Part shown: positions 30,752-38,768 of the stretch, one piece after another
Layout: each line of letters begins with the position of its first letter
Position numbering within the stretch: the first letter of the stretch is position 1
Notes under the pieces: generated by a model
The model's database searches: none
The model's input: the letters and a program-made list of their open reading frames with translations, nothing else
Told to the model about the DNA's origin: nothing
Assembly (NCBI GenBank): GCA_947497195.1
Contig: CANMGM010000002.1
Location: forward strand, 1 to 38,768
Length of the DNA stretch: 38,768 nucleotides
Source of the DNA: Bacteroidota bacterium
GTDB lineage: Bacteria > Bacteroidota > Bacteroidia > M30B66
Reading direction: 5' to 3'
Made by a program: the position numbers and the translations under genes

Positions 30752-33700
30752 TTAATCGGCTTTTGTGAATCGACTCGCCGTGCTAAATTTCTCGCCACGA
30801 ACGAGCAGTTGATACACTCCGGCATTGATGCCCGAAAGATCGATCTCGAGTTGAGTTTCTTTTGCCACTTGCGTGAACGAGCGCGACATCACAAGTCGGC
30901 CACTCATATCCAATACATCCATACGCAGGCTCTTTTCTGCCTCAGGAAGGTTTAGCTGTACCATCGCAAAATCTTCAGCCGGATTCGGGAAGATGCTGAA
31001 CACCTCGGCTTGCTGATTGGCAATGCTTGTTGTGGATGCACTCACCCGAATTTCGATGGTTTGAATGGCCATGCAAATGCTGTTGGATGCGATTAATGTT
31101 ACGGTGTAAACGCCCGGCTGGGTGTACAAGTGCAGCGGATTGGTGATGCCGCTTACGCTGCTTCCATCGCCAAAATTCCAAGTGTAATCGGTGGCTCCGT
31201 TTGCTATGGCAGTAAAGGCTATTGCCGATTGCGATGCGATAACGTCGGTTTCTGATGCATTTAATGTAGCGTTTACCGCCTGACCAGCAGCTACCTGCAA
31301 TGTTTGCTGGATGATGCTTCCGAAAGAATTGCTTAATTCAACATCGTAGTTGCCACCTGGCAAATTGTTAACTGCTGTGGTCCCGATGAAATCGTTGCCG
31401 TTTGCAACCACAGCTCCGTTTGCATTGCGCACGGTGTAGTTCCAAGGTGTTGCCGATGCGCTGCTCAACTGAATAGATCCGTCGTTTTGCGCGCAGCTTT
31501 CAGACGAAGTACTCATGAATACGCCTGGCATAAAGTGTAAACGGAAACGCGCTACATCTTCGGCACCAGCATAGTTAAAGTGGTACACCGGATTGTTTTG
31601 CAAGTTCTGGAACACGCCCAAACGGGTATCTTCGAGAACAATTTGTGCATGCTCGGGCAGGTTATCAACGTGCTTTAAGCGCAGGGTTTGTGGGCCTGCA
31701 ACATCAGCTTCGAGGCCAAGTTCAACAATACGATCGGTGTTGAGTTCGGGAATTGCCTGAATGGCCAAATCGTTTCCTGCTGCTTTGCTGTAAAGTGCAA
31801 TGTGTTCGTTTCCACGGAATTTCTTGGCATCGTATTGCACATCCATACCATCAGTAGCATCGCTGCGGAAGGCAATGAGCGTTTCGTTGTAATCGTTGGT
31901 CTCGGTAGTAACGCTAATCCACAAACGCTGCACAGCTTCGTCAACAAAGAATGCATTGTTTTGCGTTGTGCGCATTCCGTTGTTGAACTGAATTAAGCTG
32001 CTAGCAGTTGACTCAATAAAGAACGCCTGGCATGATGCGATATTACCCGTAAACGAGGTTCCGCTGTTGGGCCCCGAAACGATACCGAGGTTGTTCCATA
32101 CAGCATAATCTTGAGCTGCATAAGTGCTTCCTGATGATCCATCATCGTCCCAGAAGTAAAGTGCCAAACCTGTTATATTTGGATTTGCTGCCACAAAGGC
32201 AGAGGCCGAAATCGCACTTGGATATGGATTACCAATCAGATTGAACGATGTATGTGTTCCCAGTGTTGTTGGGCCAAACGACAAATTTCCGTTGTTGGCA
32301 AAGCCGTTGAAGTTAGCTGTACCGGTTCCGGTTGCGATATAACCGCGACCGTTTGTCATGGCTCCTGTTGCTAAGCTCCAACCCTGACGCAAGCCTTCAA
32401 CATCGTTTGCAGTTGCACCATTTGGATTGTAGAAATAGCGGTTACCGCCCAGCGCACTAACATTACCATTACTGATAGGCGATGACCAGAAATTGTAACT
32501 TGTTGTGGACGATTGTCCGGCACGCTGCACGATAATTCGACCCGATACATTTCCGCCGGCGCCTGTGGTTCCTGCACCGTGCATTAAGGATGCATTGTTT
32601 TTAAGGACGATTCCGTCTCCGGTGTTTAGATTAGCGCCTGTTGCAACAGAAAGAATTCCGCTAAAAGTAGTTGTGCCAGTATGCACAGCAGCAGATGAGG
32701 TAAAGCGTACGGTTCCCTGACCGCCAATGCTGGTATTAGCGCCGTTCCAGTTACCTGCTACGGTTAATGTAAATCCGGTTGGCACGGTTAGGCTGGTTCC
32801 GGCTGTGAAGGTAATATCGCGGCAAGAACCATTTCCTGCACTTAAGAATGTTGGCTGAAAGGTGCCCGGATTGATGGTTACATCGTCAGACAAGCCCGGA
32901 ACGAAGTTCGGTGTCCAGTTGGCTGCATTGTTCCAGTCTGAGCTCACTGTTCCGTTCCAGGTTAATCCACCTACATATTCCTCGGCAATCTGGAAAGCGC
33001 CAAAAGTAGTTAGGCCTGTTACCTGGATTGAAGTTGCGGTGCGTGTGCCAACAGTTGGTAATGTCCAGCTTCCGGCATAGCGACCTACTGAGAAGTTAGC
33101 GGTATTGCTGCCGCCATCAACATCGCTTGCATCGAAGGTAAAGGTTGCCGCTGCAGCTGTAAATCCGGTTACGCCTGTGTTGATAATGCTGTAGTAGCGG
33201 TTCACCGATTTGTTCGGATCGAGGGTTGAGGTTAACACGTTGGGGTGCTCACCGTTTGTTGTAGAAACGATAAGATTTCCTGCACCGTTGGTAATTCCGG
33301 TAAAGTTAATGCTTACTGGCGTGTAAACGCTGCCATCACCAATTTCGAATTGTTTTAGTGAGCTAGCAGAAGCGATACCTTTTTGCAGGTTACCATTGAT
33401 GTGCGATACCGCCGAACCGCCGCTCACAGTGGCAGCGTTGGCGAGATTTATTTGGTTTAATCCGGTGGTAATTACACCCGCACTAAGCGTTAATACAGTG
33501 CTAACGTTAATTGAGGTGTTCAAAGTTTTAATACCTGCACCATTTACGGTTAAGCGCGTAAACTGCGTAGCTCCGTTAATACTTTGTGCTGCACCGGTTA
33601 AGCTAAAGGTACCCGTACCGGCGGTAAAGCCGGCAATTCCCTGATTGTTATTGAAATTACCTTTTAGATTGATGTTTCGGTTAGTTCCATTGTTTAAGCT

Positions 33701-36700
33701 ACCCTGCGAAATGCTTAAGTTTCCGTTAATCAACAAATCGGTATTCGGCATATTCTTGGTTCCGGTTCCGGTAATCGACAGATTGTTATAGGTTGATTGA
33801 GCAGGTAGGGTAGCTGTTGAGGTTGATGTGTATTCAAATGTTCCTCCACCCGGTGCTACAAAGGCCGAGAAGTTACCGCCCGGGAAAATATAGGTATTGG
33901 TAGCGGTAGGACTCAGCATGATGGTTCCCGTTCCGTTAACCACGCTGAAATTGTGACCAATGCTGTTGAAGAGATTCAAGGTTCCGTTGATTTCTGCAAT
34001 GGGAGCCGTTTTGTTGTTGCTCATTACATTCATCGTGTGGCCTACTTTTACTACAAAGGTGTTTGAGTTGGGTGCCGAAACAGCTGCAGCTCCATTGTGC
34101 TGCAACAAAGGGTCGGTCGACCAGCTTGTTGGATCTTCGAAGTTGCCCGAATTAACACGGCTGTAGTAAACCAGTAATTGGTCGAACTCGGTTTGCTCAC
34201 CTGCGGTGAAATCGCCGTCGAAGTAATTTACTCCGGTCAAATTGATGGTATTTAATGATGAGTTTACGGCACCGGCAATTCCGAATTGTGGCGCCCAGGT
34301 GTTATTGAAGAAACGACCTCCACGGTATGCGGTTTCGAGACCATTTAAGGCATCGGCTTGAATGTACGTGTAGGTATGGTTAACCGTAGTTCCGGCACCA
34401 AAGCCGCTCGATTCTACGTTCCAGTAATATCCTAGTTCTTTATCGGTAGGATCGGTCGTAGCCGGATGTTTGCTATTAACGGTTTTCAAGATTACCGATC
34501 CAGCACTGTTGTTGGCTGTAATGTTAATACGTGCCGGCGTGTACTTCAGCGTTACCCCAATTGGGAAGGTGAAATCTTGAGCTGTTGCAGGAACAAGTTT
34601 ACGAATACCGCCATCGCTCAATACGCCATTGGTTCTAATCATGGTATTTTGCGAGAAGGTACCGGTTACGGTAGCTGCCTGACCAAGCGTTAATTGGTGG
34701 TTGTTGATGTAAAACAAGCCGGCTTGCAAATTCAGTGTTCCCATTACACTTATTGGCGCACGCAATTCAACACCTGCTAAGTTGTTGATGCGCAAAGAAC
34801 CAAAAACTCCGGTACTGCTGCTAAAAATATCCTGTGCAGTACTTCCTGCCATAATTAAATTACCCGCACCCGAAGTATTGATCGCAGTATTGTTCGTTAC
34901 ATTTCGGATAACCGTAGCTATGCTACCGTTAAGATTCAAATCGCCATTTAAAACATACAAATCAGTGTTTACCTGAATAGCCGAGTTTGTATTCAAGAGC
35001 CCCGAGGGCTGATTATTGTTAATTACAAGATTGGCGAAATTGGTAACGTTGCTGCCTACACCGATAATTGACTGGCTTGGGTTTACTCCGTTGAATGTAG
35101 TAATCTGGTTAGCCGAAATTACACGAAAGCCGCCCACATTCAATCCAACGGTAGTAATTGGGTTTTGGTTGGTTAATGTGCCACCAATGGTTACATCAAG
35201 GCTGTTAGCATCGAAAATTGAACTACCGAGTATGCTGAGGTTATTTCCAATGGTTAATGGGTTGGTGAACATGCGAAGTGTCTTCGGACTAACCGAGCCA
35301 TCAATGATCAGATTATTCAATACAGGAGAGGCATTCATTAAGAACACACTTTCTGTGCTTGGCGTAAATGCCGTTCCGATGATGATGTCGCCGCCGCCGA
35401 TGCTTGTTGCTGCGGGCTCTATGTAAATATCACCAAAGGTTAAACTCGCCAATCCACTGCGGTCAACGATGATTGCCGAATTGTCTTCCATTGTGAAGCT
35501 TGAACCTTCGTTTAGAATCTCAAACTTCGCACGCTGGTGATTCGTATTTAACGCGCCTGGATTTTTGCCGCGAACCAAAACGGTTGAAGTGCCTTTTTGC
35601 GTGTAGTTTAGCGACCCAAGTAGGTTAAGCACGCTGCGGCGAATTTGTCCGTTCACGTTAAGCATTGCATTGCCTTCGAGGTAAAGTACCGGAATTCCCG
35701 TTGAAGAATATTCCAAATCGTTGTGTGTATTGTTTACACTATTACCAACGTTCACTGTTCCATCCAGTATGCGCAACTCGCCAGCCACTACAAGATCAGA
35801 AGTATTCGAATTGGCCATGGCCACGTTTACTATCGCCGAAGGATGATTTACAACCAATGCAGAAGTTGAAGGAATAATGAAATTTACTCCAGGCTGGTCT
35901 GTGAGGGTTATTGTTGCCGCTTTCGATAAGCGGAAGGTTCCGTTTACAAGGTTCAACCAGTTGTTGGTAGGCGCAGCAAAAGTTCCGGCAACCGTTACAT
36001 CAAGTACCACACTATTCCCAACTCCTTTGTTTAGCGTAAGCTGATTGAGTGATGTTGTAGCCAATCCATTTGTGCCCGAAATGCTGCGGTTGAGGTTGCC
36101 AATAAAGTTAATGTTGGCTTTCGTAGCCTGATTGAATGCAATAGCACCATTGTTTACCAAATTACCGGTAAGGTTGATCGTATGCTGCGCTGTTCCGGCG
36201 TTTTCGGTGTCAAATGTACCCGCTGCGCCAACCGTGCAGTTACCTGCAATTTCTACTAATTGATTCGAACCGGCAGGAAACTGCAATGTGCCTTGCGAAA
36301 CTTCAAGGTTCCCAGCAATGCTTAATGTGCGTGCCGCAGCACCATTTAATTTAGCAATACCGCCTACTGCGCCGCTCACCGTTAAATTCTCAAACAAATC
36401 GAGGTTCGCATTAGGCATCGAAATGCTTCTTCCAGCTCCCGGTGTCAGAATCAAGTTACGGTAGCTTGGAATGTTCATATTGGTAGGTGCCGCCGTAACA
36501 GTAGGCAAGGTAAAGTCTGATGAAGTTGAGCTGTACTGAGCTGTTCCGCCCTCGGCTGTAAAGAAGATACCGAAGTCGCCGCCCGGGAATTCGGCCGTTG
36601 AGCCGCTGGCCGAGATTTGGATTTTACCCGCACCGCCTGCCGTTGCAAACGGAAGTGCACCAAAGTTATGGCCAGTGGTTGTACCTAGATTTAATGTTGA

Positions 36701-38768
36701 ACCTGCATCCACAATCAACGAGCCCGATAAAGTATTGTTTGTTGTTACCGTAACGGTGTGGAAGTAATTGCTGCCATCGCCAATAAATACGGGTGTGCTC
36801 GATGTAGGAATTGTTGCAGATGCCGGTCCTCCGTACGTCGTATTCGACCAAGTAGATGAGCTGTTCCAGTTACCGTTGGCACGACTGTAATACGGAACCA
36901 CAATACCAAATGCTGCAGGAGCACCGGCCGTAAAATCGCCATCGAAATAGCTCACACCGTTAAATAAAATGGTGTTATTGGTTTCGTTTACCTGATTCAC
37001 ATCGTTAATTGTAGTAAAGGCAATATTCTGGTAATTGTAATAAGCAGGAATATAGCTTGTGTTATCGGCCGAATTGCCATAATTAAACGTGTGGTTGATG
37101 CTGTTTGCAGGAATTCCGCTAAAGCCTGTTCCACGCACTTTCCAGTAATACACAAAGCAGTCGGGATCAGTAACGTAAAGCTGACGGTTTTTCACCGGAC
37201 GCACATTCAAACTGCCCCAGCTTGCCGGTGCTGCCGAAAACTGAATGGTAGCAGGTGTATAGTTGTTGGTAGCCGTTCCGAATGGGAATACAAATGCTGT
37301 AGTGCTGTTATAGGTTTTTACGATACCTCCATCCGACTGGAATCCTGCTGTTTGGATGTAACGGTTATTGCCGAATGTTCCGGTAATGGTTGCCGCTACA
37401 GGTAATATGAGTCGGTAAATGCCAATGTTGAATAAACGATCTGTTGCCAGATTTAGGTTTCCGTTTACGCGAACGGTATTTAAAGCCGTAACGCCTACCG
37501 AACCTACAGCACCTGATGTGCTGGCTATTTCAAGGTTTTGGAATTCACCCAGCCCATTTCCGTCAATGGTTTGTGCGGCCGTTCCGTTGAGGCTTATTTT
37601 ACCGCTTCCGATATGTTGCGCATCGTTCACAATATTGCCCACAAACGAAAGTGTTTTACCTCCATCGTTCAGAACACCATTTAAGATGTTTAATCCGCCC
37701 GCTGCAGCAATAGATGCTACACTGCCTGCTACGGTAAGTGTGCTCGAAGAGCCTTTGTTTACAGTTAAGCTACCTAAGCCCGGAGCAGGTATTACTCCGT
37801 TAACTGTAAAGGTTTGTGGCGTGTTTCCGTTAAAAGCAAGGGTGTTGTTGCCTGAAATTAAGGTGGTGTTAGCATTAACCGCAAAATTTCCGGCAACGTT
37901 GATGTTGTTTCCTTGAGCATTAAAGGTAAGGGCATTGGGCCCTGTAAATACTAAGTCGTTAAGAATTGTGAGTGGCTGCGCCGGAAGCGAATTTGCAGAT
38001 CCATCGTTGAACGGAATAGTGGCCAAACGCGCCTGACCAGTTCCACCGGCTACTGGACGATTGATATTAAGGTTAAATAATGGCGCACGACAGGCGATAT
38101 CGGCATTGAAGTTACCCGAAAGATTCAAGTTGAAGGTTCCGCCTGAAACATTGAAGTTCTGTGCATTTGAGCCGATGGCAATGCCACCGCCGTTTGAACC
38201 AATCCGTGTTACATTGATGGTACCTCCACTCATGGTAAAGCCATTTTCAGCATAAACCAAAGAGAACACTGCCCATTCATTTGAAAGAGAACTATTTCCA
38301 TCAAGATTAAACGTGCCACCGCTCATGATAAAAGAACCGCGGTGAACACCTATAGATAATTGGTTCGATGTGCGGAATAAACCCATATTTACCGTTCCAC
38401 CTGCTATCTCAAATGTGCCCGATTCGCGCAACACTACCGAGCGTTGTCCGTTGGTGCAGGTTAGCGAGCCAGCGGTAATTTTTAAGGTTCCGTAAGGTAC
38501 AATAGCTCCACCAACACCGCCATCGGTAACATTGGCTCCATCAATCCAAAGCGTTGGTAGAACGGTGGTGCTGCCCAAATCGTAATTGCCAACACTACCC
38601 ATACGTGGAATGGTTAAGTTAGGCCCCAAACGCATGGTTCCGCGAACAGGTAAAATGGTAAAAGTGCTACCATTAAAATTAACAGTAGCTGTTGGCGATG
38701 CAGTAAAGAAAGCTTCGTATCCGGTGTTCTTTTCAACATACACATCGAAAAGGGTAGCGGTCGAACCG
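30752..38768 (-). CDS. Giant modular T9SS surface protein with PKD domain, 5' end outside window
   Basis: The frame is open to the right edge (…STATLFDVYVEK), so the start lies outside the window. At least 2,670 residues are present. Numbering below counts from GTG 38743. Most of it is short beta-strand repeats (NLTLNKG, GTLNLQAG, ATVTGTF types) suggesting a beta-helix, as in adhesins. A composite module recurs three times: SDGGI..FxFPxG..YTPA (about 469, 1375, with a diverged copy near 1790) followed by YYSRxNGNxxxxxTWS (about 618, 1525, 1924). Next come NFWSSPISNG, NLIGNPYPSAI and a beta-sandwich, then a PKD domain (about 2515-2580: YTWNFGDGSS, HLYTQPGVYTVTL). The last 80 residues (VFSIFPNPAEDFAMVQL … GVYQLLVRG) are a type A T9SS sorting domain. 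The protein is probably attached to or released from the cell surface. Confidence 0.92.
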   Translation of the reverse strand, partial: GSTATLFDVYVEKNTGYEAFFTASPTATVNFNGSTFTILPVRGTMRLGPNLTIPRMGSVGNYDLGSTTVLPTLWIDGANVTDGGVGGAIVPYGTLKITAGSLTCTNGQRSVVLRESGTFEIAGGTVNMGLFRTSNQLSIGVHRGSFIMSGGTFNLDGNSSLSNEWAVFSLVYAENGFTMSGGTINVTRIGSNGGGIAIGSNAQNFNVSGGTFNLNLSGNFNADIACRAPLFNLNINRPVAGGTGQARLATIPFNDGSANSLPAQPLTILNDLVFTGPNALTFNAQGNNINVAGNFAVNANTTLISGNNTLAFNGNTPQTFTVNGVIPAPGLGSLTVNKGSSSTLTVAGSVASIAAAGGLNILNGVLNDGGKTLSFVGNIVNDAQHIGSGKISLNGTAAQTIDGNGLGEFQNLEIASTSGAVGSVGVTALNTVRVNGNLNLATDRLFNIGIYRLILPVAATITGTFGNNRYIQTAGFQSDGGIVKTYNSTTAFVFPFGTATNNYTPATIQFSAAPASWGSLNVRPVKNRQLYVTDPDCFVYYWKVRGTGFSGIPANSINHTFNYGNSADNTSYIPAYYNYQNIAFTTINDVNQVNETNNTILFNGVSYFDGDFTAGAPAAFGIVVPYYSRANGNWNSSSTWSNTTYGGPASATIPTSSTPVFIGDGSNYFHTVTVTTNNTLSGSLIVDAGSTLNLGTTTGHNFGALPFATAGGAGKIQISASGSTAEFPGGDFGIFFTAEGGTAQYSSTSSDFTLPTVTAAPTNMNIPSYRNLILTPGAGRSISMPNANLDLFENLTVSGAVGGIAKLNGAAARTLSIAGNLEVSQGTLQFPAGSNQLVEIAGNCTVGAAGTFDTENAGTAQHTINLTGNLVNNGAIAFNQATKANINFIGNLNRSISGTNGLATTSLNQLTLNKGVGNSVVLDVTVAGTFAAPTNNWLNLVNGTFRLSKAATITLTDQPGVNFIIPSTSALVVNHPSAIVNVAMANSNTSDLVVAGELRILDGTVNVGNSVNNTHNDLEYSSTGIPVLYLEGNAMLNVNGQIRRSVLNLLGSLNYTQKGTSTVLVRGKNPGALNTNHQRAKFEILNEGSSFTMEDNSAIIVDRSGLASLTFGDIYIEPAATSIGGGDIIIGTAFTPSTESVFLMNASPVLNNLIIDGSVSPKTLRMFTNPLTIGNNLSILGSSIFDANSLDVTIGGTLTNQNPITTVGLNVGGFRVISANQITTFNGVNPSQSIIGVGSNVTNFANLVINNNQPSGLLNTNSAIQVNTDLYVLNGDLNLNGSIATVIRNVTNNTAINTSGAGNLIMAGSTAQDIFSSSTGVFGSLRINNLAGVELRAPISVMGTLNLQAGLFYINNHQLTLGQAATVTGTFSQNTMIRTNGVLSDGGIRKLVPATAQDFTFPIGVTLKYTPARINITANNSAGSVILKTVNSKHPATTDPTDKELGYYWNVESSGFGAGTTVNHTYTYIQADALNGLETAYRGGRFFNNTWAPQFGIAGAVNSSLNTINLTGVNYFDGDFTAGEQTEFDQLLVYYSRVNSGNFEDPTSWSTDPLLQHNGAAAVSAPNSNTFVVKVGHTMNVMSNNKTAPIAEINGTLNLFNSIGHNFSVVNGTGTIMLSPTATNTYIFPGGNFSAFVAPGGGTFEYTSTSTATLPAQSTYNNLSITGTGTKNMPNTDLLINGNLSISQGSLNNGTNRNINLKGNFNNNQGIAGFTAGTGTFSLTGAAQSINGATQFTRLTVNGAGIKTLNTSINVSTVLTLSAGVITTGLNQINLANAATVSGGSAVSHINGNLQKGIASASSLKQFEIGDGSVYTPVSINFTGITNGAGNLIVSTTNGEHPNVLTSTLDPNKSVNRYYSIINTGVTGFTAAAATFTFDASDVDGGSNTANFSVGRYAGSWTLPTVGTRTATSIQVTGLTTFGAFQIAEEYVGGLTWNGTVSSDWNNAANWTPNFVPGLSDDVTINPGTFQPTFLSAGNGSCRDITFTAGTSLTVPTGFTLTVAGNWNGANTSIGGQGTVRFTSSAAVHTGTTTFSGILSVATGANLNTGDGIVLKNNASLMHGAGTTGAGGNVSGRIIVQRAGQSSTTSYNFWSSPISNGNVSALGGNRYFYNPNGATANDVEGLRQGWSLATGAMTNGRGYIATGTGTANFNGFANNGNLSFGPTTLGTHTSFNLIGNPYPSAISASAFVAANPNITGLALYFWDDDGSSGSTYAAQDYAVWNNLGIVSGPNSGTSFTGNIASCQAFFIESTASSLIQFNNGMRTTQNNAFFVDEAVQRLWISVTTETNDYNETLIAFRSDATDGMDVQYDAKKFRGNEHIALYSKAAGNDLAIQAIPELNTDRIVELGLEADVAGPQTLRLKHVDNLPEHAQIVLEDTRLGVFQNLQNNPVYHFNYAGAEDVARFRLHFMPGVFMSTSSESCAQNDGSIQLSSASATPWNYTVRNANGAVVANGNDFIGTTAVNNLPGGNYDVELSNSFGSIIQQTLQVAAGQAVNATLNASETDVIASQSAIAFTAIANGATDYTWNFGDGSSVSGITNPLHLYTQPGVYTVTLIASNSICMAIQTIEIRVSASTTSIANQQAEVFSIFPNPAEDFAMVQLNLPEAEKSLRMDVLDMSGRLVMSRSFTQVAKETQLEIDLSGINAGVYQLLVRGEKFSTASRFTKAD

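Noticed and set aside
30564..30755. Small plus-strand frame of 63 codons with an Ala/Lys-rich start across the GC-rich element
   Set aside because: It runs through two hairpins and the terminator of the neighbouring gene and has no promoter-like element. The composition is explained by the structured DNA element.
37419..37916. Long plus-strand reading frames opposite the giant T9SS gene, and similar ones opposite carB, the M1 peptidase and other genes
   Set aside because: They lie wholly antisense to proteins with clear domains. Their translations are low-complexity mirrors of the coding strand and show no family motif.

Overview
The window is a piece of a Bacteroidota chromosome, class not resolved. 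Three lines of evidence support this. First, it carries lineage-typical families: a GWxTD protein, DUF2027-Smr and DUF4468 proteins, a CarB without its allosteric domain, and two proteins ending in the C-terminal sorting domain of the type IX secretion system (T9SS). Second, TAnnTTTG promoter elements of the Bacteroidota -7 type recur just upstream of start codons. Third, clear Shine-Dalgarno sequences are absent. I recognise no tRNA, rRNA, CRISPR array, insertion sequence or prophage.

Layout: 1-2057 (-) is an M1 metallopeptidase lipoprotein that runs off the left edge. 2178-7694 (+) holds a two-gene unit (small membrane protein plus DUF2027-Smr protein), a DUF1016 PD-(D/E)XK protein and carB. 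7853-9024 (-) holds an Xre-type regulator and a secreted PKD protein. 9330-9899 (+) is a DUF4468 protein whose likely terminator lies inside the facing glycosyltransferase gene. 9908-17678 (-) is a tight four-gene envelope operon, transcribed in the order tamB, GWxTD gene, lauroyl-type acyltransferase, family 2 glycosyltransferase. tsaD is divergent from tamB. 18749-20367 (-) holds a TPR lipoprotein, def and ruvX. 20456-23163 (+) holds a GH5-like lipoprotein, an unknown protein and a lipoprotein MsrB. 23199-23606 (-) is a small lipoprotein.

From 23760 the window looks more accessory. A 91-residue LysR-type DNA-binding domain without an effector domain sits 1 bp before a T9SS-exported Asp-box protein. 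A YyaL/DUF255 thioredoxin-fold protein follows on the minus strand. Next comes an archaeal-type AAA ATPase with a PD-(D/E)XK-like C-terminus, preceded by AT-rich DNA with repeated TAGCnAAATA words. A GC-rich, hairpin-forming intergenic element separates it from a very large modular T9SS protein (more than 2,660 residues in the window) that runs off the right edge.

Functional themes are envelope biogenesis and surface export (TamB, acyltransferase, T9SS cargo, many lipoproteins), core housekeeping (carB, tsaD, def, ruvX, msrB) and scattered nuclease/ATPase genes that may be mobile or defensive. No obvious new multi-gene system is visible. The best leads are: (i) start codons placed 4 or 8 nt after a -7 element, suggesting leaderless or near-leaderless mRNAs; (ii) the terminator embedded in an opposing gene; (iii) the solitary LysR domain; (iv) the repeats upstream of the ATPase and the GC-rich element beside it; (v) the threefold module architecture of the giant protein; (vi) the missing ATG/GTG start of tamB.
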